Shown: one piece after another, positions 1-6,229 of the stretch | How the letters are laid out: every line of letters starts with the position of its first letter | How positions within the stretch are numbered: position 1 is the first letter of the stretch | Source of the DNA: an uncultured Clostridia bacterium | GTDB taxonomy: Bacteria > Bacillota > Clostridia > Christensenellales > Pumilibacteraceae | DNA: 9,356 nt | Reading direction: 5' to 3' | NCBI GenBank assembly: GCA_947588325.1 | Contig: CANPYH010000058.1 | Span: 1 to 9,356, forward strand | Position numbers and translations under genes: made by a program | Notes under the pieces: generated by a model | Seen by the model: the letters and a program-made list of their open reading frames with translations, nothing else | What the model was told of the DNA's origin: nothing | Database searches by the model: none

Positions 1-1202
1 TCGTACACGTTTACGCCCTTTATTCCCCGCGCGGTGCCCTTGTATATTCCCTCCTCCGACTTATCCACAATTATATAGGTCGGACGGTTATATTCGCCCG
101 AGAAGCGAGCGGCGGCTATACCCGTAACGCCCTTCGACCAGGACGGGTTTACGAGCACTATTGCGCGGCTGTCCGTTATGTCCTCGTATGTCAGGTCCAC
201 CTCGGCGTCGGCATATATCTCCTCGCACAGTTTTTTACGCAGTTCGTTAGCGCCCTCGATTTCGGCTATTATGTCGTCGATACGCTTGACGTCCTTGGAT
301 ATTATCAGCTCGAAAGCGCGATATGCGTCGCCCATACGCCCCGCAGCATTAAGCCTCGGCGCGATTTTGTAGGCGATATCCGAAGAGGTCACGGCGCCCG
401 ATATGCCGCGGCTATAGAGCAGGCGTTTAAGCCCGAGATTGCACTTGCCCGAGCAGAGCATTTTAAGCCCCAACTGCACGATGAGGCGGTTTTCGTCGAG
501 AAGCGGAACGAGATCCGCTATCGTCGCGACCGCCGCTATGTCGGCGTATTCGAGGAATTCGTCGCCGTCGCAGAGCGCCTGAACGAGTTTGAGGGCAACT
601 CCCGCACCGCAAAGAAACTTATCCGGGTACTCGTCCCCCGCCTGTTTGGGGTTGATTACGGGACAATCGGGTATACTTTCACCCGGCTCGTGGTGGTCGG
701 TAACGATTATATCCACGCCGAGATCCCGACAATGCTCGACTTCGTGTATGCCCGATATGCCGCAGTCGCAGGTCAATATCAGATCGGGATAGTGCTCTTC
801 TATCAGCTGTTCGATAGAGCTTACGCTGAGCCCGTAACCGTCCGTCTCCCTGTTGGGGATATGAACGACGACGTCCACGCCTCGCGTGGCAAAATAAAGC
901 GCGAGTATAGAGGACGCGCACACACCGTCTACATCATAGTCGCCGTATACGACTATTTTTTCGCCGCCCCGGATAGCCTGCTCGATACGCTCCTTAACCT
1001 CGCGCATATTCTTCATGAGGAAGGGATCGTACAGATTGGACTTATCGGCGTGGAGAAAACGGGTAATCTGCTCCACCGTCGTCAGACCGCGCGCAAAAAG
1101 GAGCTCGGTCAGCTTGGGGAGCAATCCCGTTTTTTCCGACACACGTCTTATCTCGTCGGAGCCGAAGTTCGTATTCGCATTTTTCCGTAATACAGTGTTC
1201 AT
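1..1202 (-). CDS. recJ: Single-stranded-DNA-specific 5'-3' exonuclease RecJ, N-terminal 400 residues (cut by window edge)
   Basis: RecJ degrades single-stranded DNA 5' to 3' in the cytoplasm during recombination and mismatch or base-excision repair. The visible part carries the DHH phosphoesterase motifs in order: GDYDVDG at residues 87-93, DCG at 146-148, TDHHE at 168-172, and the Asp of ATIADLVPL at 230. The RecJ stretch APRLNAAGRMGDA is at 281-293. The DHHA1 domain starts around 345. Its core reads PSWSKGVTGIAAAR, where the family usually has a WHxGV-type motif, so His is replaced by Ser356. The C-terminal DHHA1/OB part lies beyond the left edge. The ATG at 1202 is the first usable ATG after an in-frame stop at 1244-1242. 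Its Shine-Dalgarno is poor: AGAAGG lies 16 nt away, inside the secF terminator. The gene is last in the yajC-secDF direction and has no evident promoter of its own. Family assignment is certain; the exact start is less so. Confidence 0.96.
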   Translation of the reverse strand, partial: MNTVLRKNANTNFGSDEIRRVSEKTGLLPKLTELLFARGLTTVEQITRFLHADKSNLYDPFLMKNMREVKERIEQAIRGGEKIVVYGDYDVDGVCASSILALYFATRGVDVVVHIPNRETDGYGLSVSSIEQLIEEHYPDLILTCDCGISGIHEVEHCRDLGVDIIVTDHHEPGESIPDCPVINPKQAGDEYPDKFLCGAGVALKLVQALCDGDEFLEYADIAAVATIADLVPLLDENRLIVQLGLKMLCSGKCNLGLKRLLYSRGISGAVTSSDIAYKIAPRLNAAGRMGDAYRAFELIISKDVKRIDDIIAEIEGANELRKKLCEEIYADAEVDLTYEDITDSRAIVLVNPSWSKGVTGIAAARFSGEYNRPTYIIVDKSEEGIYKGTARGIKGVNVY

Positions 1203-1204
1203 TG

Positions 1205-1243
1205 CGTAAAGAGAAAAGCCTTCTGCAATCGGCAAAAGGCTTT
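1205..1243 (-). terminator. Rho-independent terminator after secF
   Basis: On the minus strand AAAGCCTT (1243-1236) pairs perfectly with AAGGCTTT (1222-1215). An inner TGC/GCA helix extends the stem, and the tract TCTCTTT follows. It begins 7 nt after the secF stop and fits an intrinsic terminator. It also occupies the recJ leader, because the recJ ATG is only 12 nt past the stem, so it may act as an attenuator rather than a full stop. Confidence 0.75.
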
Positions 1244-1250
1244 ATTTCGG

Positions 1251-2468
1251 TCAAACTGTGTCTTTGTTGTCAGGCGGCGTTTCGTCCTCTTTGCCGACTT
1301 CCTCCGCCGATTCTTCCGACTTCGCGGTCTCTGCGCTGTCTGACGGCTCGTCGAAGTTTATATCGCCGAACAACTCGTCCTTTTTCTCTTCGGGAGCGGC
1401 AACCGTTATAGCCTCTGCAGGTTTCGCCTTGGCTTTCTTTTCCGAGCGCGTTTTCCACATCGCCCAAAGCGAAGGAGCGAGACATACCGAGGAGAACGCA
1501 CCCGCGATAAGACCTGCCATAAGCGGCCAACAGAAGTTCACGAGATCTCCGACGCCGAATATAGCCGACAGGAGCCAAACCATGAATACCATGATGAAGG
1601 TCGTCGCCGTCGTGTTAATCGAACGGACCATAGTGTCGCGCACGGATACGTCGGCAAGCTGATTGGCGGACACACCCGCGGGCATAGTCTTGACGTTATC
1701 CCTGACTTTGTCGAATATGATTATGGTGTTGTTTATCGAGTAACCGAGAATGGTTATCAACGCCGCTATAAACGTACTTGTAACGGGGATATGGAACACC
1801 AGCATAAACATGAACATTATCGCGATATCGTGTACCAGACAGATAAGTGCAATTATGCCCGAGAGCAATTCGAACCTTATCGCGATATATATCAGCATTA
1901 ACGCCAGCGCCATTATCACGCCGCATACCGCCGTTATGAGAAGCTCGGAGCTTACGGACGCACTCACGCTGCCGCCGTCGGTTACGCTGCCGCCATAAGG
2001 GTCATCGGCAAAGAAATTCTCGTCCAATATGCTGACCAATTCATAGATAATCGTGCCCTCGGTCGTCGTGTCGCCCATCTCCGTCTGCGTATATGACGAA
2101 GTGAAGGACACACGGAGCGCTTCATTCTCGCCCTCGCCTTGCTTGGTTATGTCCATAACCTTGAGCCCCGTTACGGGAACTTCGTTATACGTCAGCCCGT
2201 AGGTATCGGCATGCTCTATGATATCGGTAAGTTTTTGCTCGTCAGCCTCTCTTGTCGCGTCGTCGTCGAGCGCGCCTCCGAGAGTAACGGTCAGCGAATA
2301 TCCGCCCGTGAACTCCATACCGAGATTGAGCACGTTGCCGTTATACACAAACCCGTATATGATACCGCAAATGAGGGTTACTACAAGGAGAGCAAGCGGT
2401 ATGCAGAACCATATCTTTTTCTTCTCAACGATTTTGAAGTCGGCGGAGTGAATATCAATCATTTTCAT
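1251..2468 (-). CDS. secF: Protein translocase subunit SecF with a long acidic C-terminal tail
   Basis: SecF forms the membrane SecDF complex with SecD, which uses the ion motive force to help the SecYEG translocon release and pull preproteins outward. Visible features of the 405 residues are: TM1 at about 19-42; the entry motif FTGGYSLTV at 53-61; an extracytoplasmic head to about 172; and five more membrane segments between about 175 and 335. GYSINNT is at 242-248, FDKVRDN at 252-258 and RSINTTATT at 282-290. Residue 247 is Asn where E. coli SecF has Asp213; the matching Arg (282, equivalent to Arg247) is kept. Residues 338-405 form a charged cytosolic tail, lysine-rich and then acidic, which makes the protein about 100 residues longer than E. 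coli SecF. The ATG at 2468 is preferred over an ATG 18 nt upstream because GGAGGTG lies 6 nt before it. It overlaps the secD 3' end by 14 bp, suggesting translational coupling. Confidence 0.96.
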   Translation of the reverse strand: MKMIDIHSADFKIVEKKKIWFCIPLALLVVTLICGIIYGFVYNGNVLNLGMEFTGGYSLTVTLGGALDDDATREADEQKLTDIIEHADTYGLTYNEVPVTGLKVMDITKQGEGENEALRVSFTSSYTQTEMGDTTTEGTIIYELVSILDENFFADDPYGGSVTDGGSVSASVSSELLITAVCGVIMALALMLIYIAIRFELLSGIIALICLVHDIAIMFMFMLVFHIPVTSTFIAALITILGYSINNTIIIFDKVRDNVKTMPAGVSANQLADVSVRDTMVRSINTTATTFIMVFMVWLLSAIFGVGDLVNFCWPLMAGLIAGAFSSVCLAPSLWAMWKTRSEKKAKAKPAEAITVAAPEEKKDELFGDINFDEPSDSAETAKSEESAEEVGKEDETPPDNKDTV

Positions 2469-3987
2469 GCGTATCACCTCCGTCACCGAAAATCTTGTCG
2501 AAGTCGTCCTCGTCTATCGCGCGTTTAGGCGCAACAGTCGGCTCCTCACTCTCGTCCGAAGGCGCAAGGTCGGAGTCCATATCTCCCGCGGTTGCGACAG
2601 CCGCCACCGCTTTGGCTTTCTTTGCCGCTTTGGGCTTTCTCTGCTTGGGAACGTATTGTACCTCGTCAGCCTCGTTAAAGCCCGCTCTTCTCTTCAATGC
2701 GTACAGCTTCGGGTTCTGTCCCCATATGTTAATCGTCCACTTGAGCAGTCCGCGCGTAAGTACGAGCGAGGAGAATATGGACAGGATCAAACCTATGAGC
2801 AGGGTAAGTCCGAAACCGGAAATGGTACCCGAGCCGAATATGAGCAGCATCAAAGCCGCGAATATAGTCGTTATGTTACTGTCGAGTATTGCCGCGGTTG
2901 CCTTCTTGAAACCTGCATGATATGCGGCGAGAAGGGATTTACCGTTGCGGAACTCGTCCTTGATTCTCTCGTATATGATGACGTTACCGTCGACCATCAT
3001 ACCTATGGAAAGAATGATACCCGCAATGCCAGGCAACGACAGCTGTACCCAAGGCAGCGTCGCAAGGAAGAGGAACATAAGCCCCATGTATGCGAGCATC
3101 GTTATGCATGCGACCATACCCATCATGCGGTAGAACGCGCACATAAATACCATTATGAGCAGGAAGGCGATTGCACCGCCGATAAGACCTGCCATAAGCG
3201 CGTTATCGCCGAGCGTGGGATCAACGACCGAACTCTCGATCAAAGTCAAAGGAACCTGGAAGGTGCCGCTCATGATCTGATCCGCAAGCGTCTGAGCTTC
3301 TTCGAGAGTGAAGTTGCCCGATATCGTCGCCGCTCCCCTTATCTCCTCGTTAATTCGAGCGTTGGAGATAAGCGTTCGCGTGTCGCCCTGAACGTTGTAT
3401 ATTCTGATATACTGACCGACGTGTTCGGCGGTAGCGTCGCCGAAGAGCTGCTGGCCTTCGGAGTTAAATCTGATTACGACGACGGGATCCAGCGATTCGG
3501 GGTCTTGTCCGACGTAAGCGTCGGTGATATAGTCGCCTGCGCCGTTACCCGTCAGTCCCTCGCCGAAGATTGAATAATCGTCCGACTGTCCGTCCGAAGA
3601 TACCATGAATTCGAGTTCGGCGGGATTACCGATAATATCGAACACTTCCTCGGGATCGTCGACGTCGGGAACTTCGACGCGGATTCTGCGCGTCCCCTCA
3701 CGGACGACGGTTGCTTCGCTATATCCTTTGCCGCCGAGAAGAGAGGTAAGCTGTTGAACGGTACCGTTCATACGCGTGTCCTCGGGTACTTCGTCAGTAT
3801 CCGCTTCGTAAACCGCATATATGCCGCCCTTCAGATCCAGACCGAGCTTTATCGAATATACGAATCCGTCATACTTCCACGCGTCGCCGCCGGGGTAATA
3901 ATTAAACTGCACAAAAGACGCAACGAGCAAGAACGCCGTAGCGACGCAGATGAGTATGAAGAATACCAATGATGATTTCTTTTTCAT
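2455..3987 (-). CDS. secD: Protein translocase subunit SecD
   Basis: SecD is the partner of SecF in the membrane complex that drives late steps of Sec-dependent export. The 510 residues begin with TM1 at about 8-28, followed by the family motif LGLDLKGGIYAVYE at 48-61. A P1-type periplasmic domain contains RIRVEVPDVDDPEE (101-114) and NPAELEFM (121-128). The ARINEEIRGAATISGNFT segment and VDPTLGDNAL (255-264) follow. Five membrane segments then run from about 264 to 418, with SLPGIAGIILSIGMMVDGNVIIYERI at 317-342 holding the conserved Asp333 and LDSNITT at 368-374. Residues 425-510 are a cytosolic tail, lysine/alanine-rich and then acidic, ending in a DFDKIFGD motif resembling one in the SecF tail. 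The ATG at 3987 has only a weak, distant AAGG as Shine-Dalgarno. A strong promoter and a leader hairpin lie just upstream. Confidence 0.97.
   Translation of the reverse strand: MKKKSSLVFFILICVATAFLLVASFVQFNYYPGGDAWKYDGFVYSIKLGLDLKGGIYAVYEADTDEVPEDTRMNGTVQQLTSLLGGKGYSEATVVREGTRRIRVEVPDVDDPEEVFDIIGNPAELEFMVSSDGQSDDYSIFGEGLTGNGAGDYITDAYVGQDPESLDPVVVIRFNSEGQQLFGDATAEHVGQYIRIYNVQGDTRTLISNARINEEIRGAATISGNFTLEEAQTLADQIMSGTFQVPLTLIESSVVDPTLGDNALMAGLIGGAIAFLLIMVFMCAFYRMMGMVACITMLAYMGLMFLFLATLPWVQLSLPGIAGIILSIGMMVDGNVIIYERIKDEFRNGKSLLAAYHAGFKKATAAILDSNITTIFAALMLLIFGSGTISGFGLTLLIGLILSIFSSLVLTRGLLKWTINIWGQNPKLYALKRRAGFNEADEVQYVPKQRKPKAAKKAKAVAAVATAGDMDSDLAPSDESEEPTVAPKRAIDEDDFDKIFGDGGDTHEND
2475..2481 (-). 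promoter_or_regulatory. Shine-Dalgarno GGAGGTG that fixes the secF start
   Basis: GGAGGTG sits inside the last codons of secD, 6 nt upstream of the ATG at 2468. The alternative ATG at 2486 lies upstream of this site and cannot use it, so the shorter SecF of 405 residues is chosen. Confidence 0.85.
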
Positions 3988-4016
3988 TTTTCGGTTGTAG
4001 CCTTATTTTCTGCACT

Positions 4017-4040
4017 TTAATGCGCACGAAAGCGCATTAA
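4017..4040 (-). promoter_or_regulatory. Stem-loop in the secD leader
   Basis: A perfect 9-bp inverted repeat, TTAATGCGC / GCGCATTAA, with a 6-nt loop lies between the secD promoter and start codon, beginning about 6 nt after the likely transcription start. No T-run follows, so it is not an intrinsic terminator. It could stabilise the 5' end of the mRNA or bind a regulator; no known riboswitch class is recognised. Confidence 0.55.
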
Positions 4041-4052
4041 CACACTTCATTG

Positions 4053-4081
4053 ATTATAAATCAAAATACGCATTTAGTCAA
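4053..4081 (-). promoter_or_regulatory. Sigma-A-type promoter of secD-secF
   Basis: On the minus strand TTGACT (4081-4076) and a perfect TATAAT (4058-4053) are separated by 17 bp. Transcription would start near 4046, giving a leader of about 60 nt to the secD ATG. The -10 box lies in the middle of a short palindrome, TTGATT-TAT-AATCAA (4064-4050), which could be an operator. Promoter strength and regulation are inferred from the sequence only. Confidence 0.8.
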
Positions 4082-4098
4082 ACGAATAAACAGTGATA

Positions 4099-4134
4099 AA
4101 TAAAAATTATGTGAATATATCTTTAATTTTTATT
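4099..4134. repeat. AT-only inverted repeat at the end of scfB
   Basis: AATAAAAATTA (4099-4109) and TAATTTTTATT (4124-4134) form a perfect 11-bp inverted repeat around a 14-nt loop, and the second arm covers the scfB stop codon. It could be a weak terminator or 3' stabiliser for scfAB, but a stem of only A-T pairs with no separate U-run is poor evidence. It may simply reflect AT-rich intergenic sequence. Confidence 0.35.
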
Positions 4135-5485
4135 CGCTCCGTTCCCCTTCGCGGCCCTCGCTCTCGATTGCGCCTATGGCAAGCGCGCACTCTACGCGCT
4201 TTCTCATAAGCTCGCACCCGACCTTATACGCCTTCTTTATCCCGCCGCAAATCTGAATGGAGTTCGCCGCACAGCCGCCGCTGCAATAGTACTTCGCCCA
4301 GCAACCGTTGCACTCCTCTTTCTTGGTTAGGTTGGTAGTCGCGAATAGCGTGGGCAAAGAATTGTCGAATGTGCCGTCGTTGACGTTACCTATGACATAC
4401 TCCTCAATTCCGTCGAACCTGTGGCAGGGATAGATATTGCCGTTGGGCGCGATGGCGAGGTACTCGTCGCCCGCGTTGCAACCGACCAGCCGTTTGGAGG
4501 CGCAAGGTCCGTTATATATATCTATATTGAAGTGGAAGAAACCGAATTCCTTCCCCGCCGCCCGCCTTGCGATATACTCCTTTGCGAGGAGTTCGTATTG
4601 CCATTTAAGCTCTTCGAGATGCTCGGCGCGTATAGCCAGCGGATCGCCGTCGGGAAGTACGACGGGTTCCATGGATACCTGACCGAACCCGTAGTCGTTG
4701 AGCGCAAGCACGTCTTTGGCGAAGTCGAGGTTGTGCGCCGTAAACGTTCCGCGGACATAGTAGCTCTTGCCGACGCGTGAGCGGACGAGGCGAAGTGAGT
4801 TTTCCAGCGACTTATCGAAGGAGCCTTTGCCCGACGCGTCGGGGCGCATATAATCGTGAACTTCTTTCCTGCCGTCGATACTCAATACCACGTTATACAT
4901 TTCGCGGTTGAAGTAGTCGATAAGTTCGTCGGTAAGAAGAGAGGCGTTGGTGGTTATAGTGAAGCGGAATTCCTTCCCCGCCTCTTTCTCCACCTTCCGC
5001 GCGTAGTCGATAGTGGCGCGAACGGTTTTCATATTAAGCAATGGCTCGCCGCCGAAGAAGTCCACTTCGAGACGCTTCCGTCCTCCGCTCTTCGAGATCA
5101 GAAAGTCTATGGCGTTTTTCGCCGTTTCCGTCGACATAAAGTCGAGGTCGCCGTGATACTGTCCGTCGCCCGCAAAGCAATAACGGCAACGGAGATTGCA
5201 ACCGTGCGCAATATTCAGGCACAACGCCTTGACTACGCCCTTATATACAGGCTCGGGATGAACGGGCTCGGGCGCGAAAAGTACGCCGCGGCGGATAAGC
5301 TCGTCAATCTCGCTTTCGGCCTCGGCTATCTCCGCGTCGTTATAACGAGAAAAATCTCCTTTTGCCGTTGCAAGAGGAGAACGTTTCTCTATCAGATTGG
5401 CGGTGAGTTCGTCCACTTCGAAAAGCGAACCGCTTTCGACGTCGAGAGCAAAATACCGCCCGAGACACCTGAACGTATGGACCAT
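4130..5485 (-). CDS. scfB: SCIFF maturase: radical SAM/SPASM thioether-forming enzyme
   Basis: This cytoplasmic iron-sulfur enzyme is expected to use S-adenosylmethionine radical chemistry to link cysteine sulfur to a neighbouring residue of the SCIFF peptide encoded just upstream, making a ranthipeptide. CteB of Clostridium thermocellum is the characterised relative. Visible features of the 451 residues are: an N-terminal RRE-like peptide-binding region at about 1-80; the radical SAM motif C96-xxx-C100-xx-C103 followed by FAGDGQYHGDLDFMS, which is typical of this family; and FFGGEP at 143-148 for SAM binding. A SPASM/twitch region follows with C328, C336, C354, C392, C395, C401, C405, C413 and C424, enough for two auxiliary clusters. 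The ATG at 5485 is the only possible start because an in-frame TAA ends 3 nt upstream of it. No good Shine-Dalgarno is seen, so translation is probably coupled to scfA, 6 nt upstream. The charged C-terminal tail after 440 is unremarkable. Confidence 0.96.
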   Translation of the reverse strand: MVHTFRCLGRYFALDVESGSLFEVDELTANLIEKRSPLATAKGDFSRYNDAEIAEAESEIDELIRRGVLFAPEPVHPEPVYKGVVKALCLNIAHGCNLRCRYCFAGDGQYHGDLDFMSTETAKNAIDFLISKSGGRKRLEVDFFGGEPLLNMKTVRATIDYARKVEKEAGKEFRFTITTNASLLTDELIDYFNREMYNVVLSIDGRKEVHDYMRPDASGKGSFDKSLENSLRLVRSRVGKSYYVRGTFTAHNLDFAKDVLALNDYGFGQVSMEPVVLPDGDPLAIRAEHLEELKWQYELLAKEYIARRAAGKEFGFFHFNIDIYNGPCASKRLVGCNAGDEYLAIAPNGNIYPCHRFDGIEEYVIGNVNDGTFDNSLPTLFATTNLTKKEECNGCWAKYYCSGGCAANSIQICGGIKKAYKVGCELMRKRVECALAIGAIESEGREGERSE

Positions 5486-5491
5486 CTGTTA

Positions 5492-5662
5492 TCAGTCTTG
5501 CTTTACTTTGGTGGTTCTGTTCGTTTTCTTCTGTTCGCAGGACTGATTGCCTACCGTGCAACTCGTCTTGCATGCGGACTGGCAGCCAGTCTGGCATTCG
5601 CCGCAACCTGTTCCTTTTTCGTTGCAAATCGTTTCGGTAGCTATTACTTTAACGTGTTTCAT
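5492..5662 (-). CDS. scfA: SCIFF precursor peptide (ranthipeptide), 56 residues with seven cysteines
   Basis: SCIFF (six cysteines in forty-five residues) is the ribosomally made substrate of the adjacent radical SAM maturase. The peptide starts MKHVKVIATET, a leader-like segment, and its core holds CGECQTGCQSACKTSCTVGN and then QSCE. The six family cysteines are C20, C23, C27, C31, C35 and C42; C13 is an extra seventh. By alignment with CteA, in which Cys32 is linked to Thr37, the expected crosslink here is Cys31 to Thr36 in CKTSCT. The C-terminal tail (43-56) is basic and longer than usual. The gene has its own promoter and a GGAGGT Shine-Dalgarno 5 nt before the ATG. It ends with tandem in-frame stops, TGA TAA, directly before scfB. 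The biological role of SCIFF is not settled; some clostridial work links such peptides to density-dependent control. Identification is firm. Confidence 0.95.
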   Translation of the reverse strand: MKHVKVIATETICNEKGTGCGECQTGCQSACKTSCTVGNQSCEQKKTNRTTKVKQD

Positions 5663-5667
5663 GGTGT

Positions 5668-5673
5668 ACCTCC
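5668..5673 (-). promoter_or_regulatory. Shine-Dalgarno of scfA
   Basis: GGAGGT lies 5 nt upstream of the scfA ATG. It supports translation of this very short gene from 5662. Confidence 0.85.
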
Positions 5674-5685
5674 GTGTTTTGGTAC

Positions 5686-5714
5686 ATTATACCGCATATG
5701 ACGGAAAATTGCAA
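5686..5714 (-). promoter_or_regulatory. Sigma-A-type promoter of scfA-scfB
   Basis: TTGCAA (5714-5709) and a perfect TATAAT (5691-5686) are 17 bp apart on the minus strand. Transcription would start near 5679, leaving a leader of only about 17 nt that consists mainly of the Shine-Dalgarno. This lets scfAB be expressed independently of yajC and the membrane protein gene upstream. Confidence 0.72.
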
Positions 5715-5732
5715 GTATTATTACCTTTTTTT

Positions 5733-6134
5733 TCATTTTCTTCTGACAAACATGGCGATCATACCGCTGAGCAGTCCGCTCGCCGCGCCGAGTACGACGT
5801 TATTAAGCAGCGTGAGGTCGAAGGAGAATTTACCCCCGATGAGCGAAAAGACGACGTAAGCGAGGAGGCTGTATAAAACTCCGACGATAATTCCGCGAAT
5901 CCAGCCGTTCCCCCTCAGCCGCAATGCAAACACGCAGGAGACGAGTATGCTGACAGAGCGTATTATCTGGTTCAATATTCCCACTACTCCCGAATCGAGA
6001 TTGGCTATCTTGATAATGAAGGCGGCGAGAAGGACGAGCAGCAAGGAAAGCACGAGCGCGATCATTACCGCCTTGACTATTTCGAGAATGTAGTGTTTAA
6101 GGTCCGCTTTGACTTCCGAGTTATTTTTCGGCAT
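5733..6134 (-). CDS. Small four-helix membrane protein, DUF3792/TIGR04086-like
   Basis: The 133-residue protein has a short charged N-terminus and four predicted membrane segments at about 20-43, 51-72, 79-99 and 108-129. It ends in a basic FVRRK. Glycine-rich segments (GNGWIRGIIVGVLYSLLAYVVFSLIGGKF and GAASGLLSGMIAMF, each in pieces) match what I recall of the DUF3792/TIGR04086 family, found in Firmicutes close to yajC and SCIFF genes. No catalytic motif is visible and the function is unknown. Its place between yajC and scfA suggests a job in the membrane tied to one of them, possibly transport of the peptide or an accessory role at the Sec machinery; that is inference. The start at 6134 is supported by GGAGGTT 6 nt upstream, but this site is buried in an 11-bp hairpin. 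The stop is followed by an A-rich stretch and then the scfA promoter. Confidence 0.8.
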   Translation of the reverse strand: MPKNNSEVKADLKHYILEIVKAVMIALVLSLLLVLLAAFIIKIANLDSGVVGILNQIIRSVSILVSCVFALRLRGNGWIRGIIVGVLYSLLAYVVFSLIGGKFSFDLTLLNNVVLGAASGLLSGMIAMFVRRK

Positions 6135-6140
6135 AAAAAT

Positions 6141-6179
6141 AACCTCCGCATTGACTTTACTCTAAACTATGCGAAGGTT
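6141..6179 (-). promoter_or_regulatory. Hairpin burying the Shine-Dalgarno of the DUF3792-like gene
   Basis: In the minus-strand RNA AACCUUCGCAU (6179-6169) pairs with AUGCGGAGGUU (6151-6141) over 11 bp, with a single G-U wobble and a 17-nt loop. The 3' arm contains the entire GGAGG of the gene starting at 6134. The stem is followed directly by AUUUUU, so it could be a terminator/attenuator after yajC, a translation switch, or both. No ligand or known riboswitch fold is recognised. Confidence 0.65.
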
Positions 6180-6229
6180 AATAACAATATTACGGAATAA
6201 ACCGATTGGTTACGCGCGGATTTTGTCCG

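Noticed and set aside
690..1190. A 166-codon plus-strand open frame opposite recJ
   Set aside because: The minus strand encodes all RecJ DHH motifs here; the plus-strand translation is a shadow.
2469..2486. Upstream ATG at 2486 as the secF start
   Set aside because: The strong GGAGGTG lies downstream of it and is correctly spaced only for the ATG at 2468. The six extra residues are not needed for the family.
2467..3573. A 368-codon open frame on the plus strand antisense to secD
   Set aside because: It lies wholly opposite well-conserved secD sequence, its translation is rich in Arg/Tyr/His/Glu with no recognisable domain, and no Shine-Dalgarno or promoter fits. It is a by-product of secD codon bias.
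4856..5701. A 281-codon plus-strand open frame across scfB and scfA
   Set aside because: It overlaps two firmly identified genes on the other strand as well as the scfA promoter, and shows no family resemblance.
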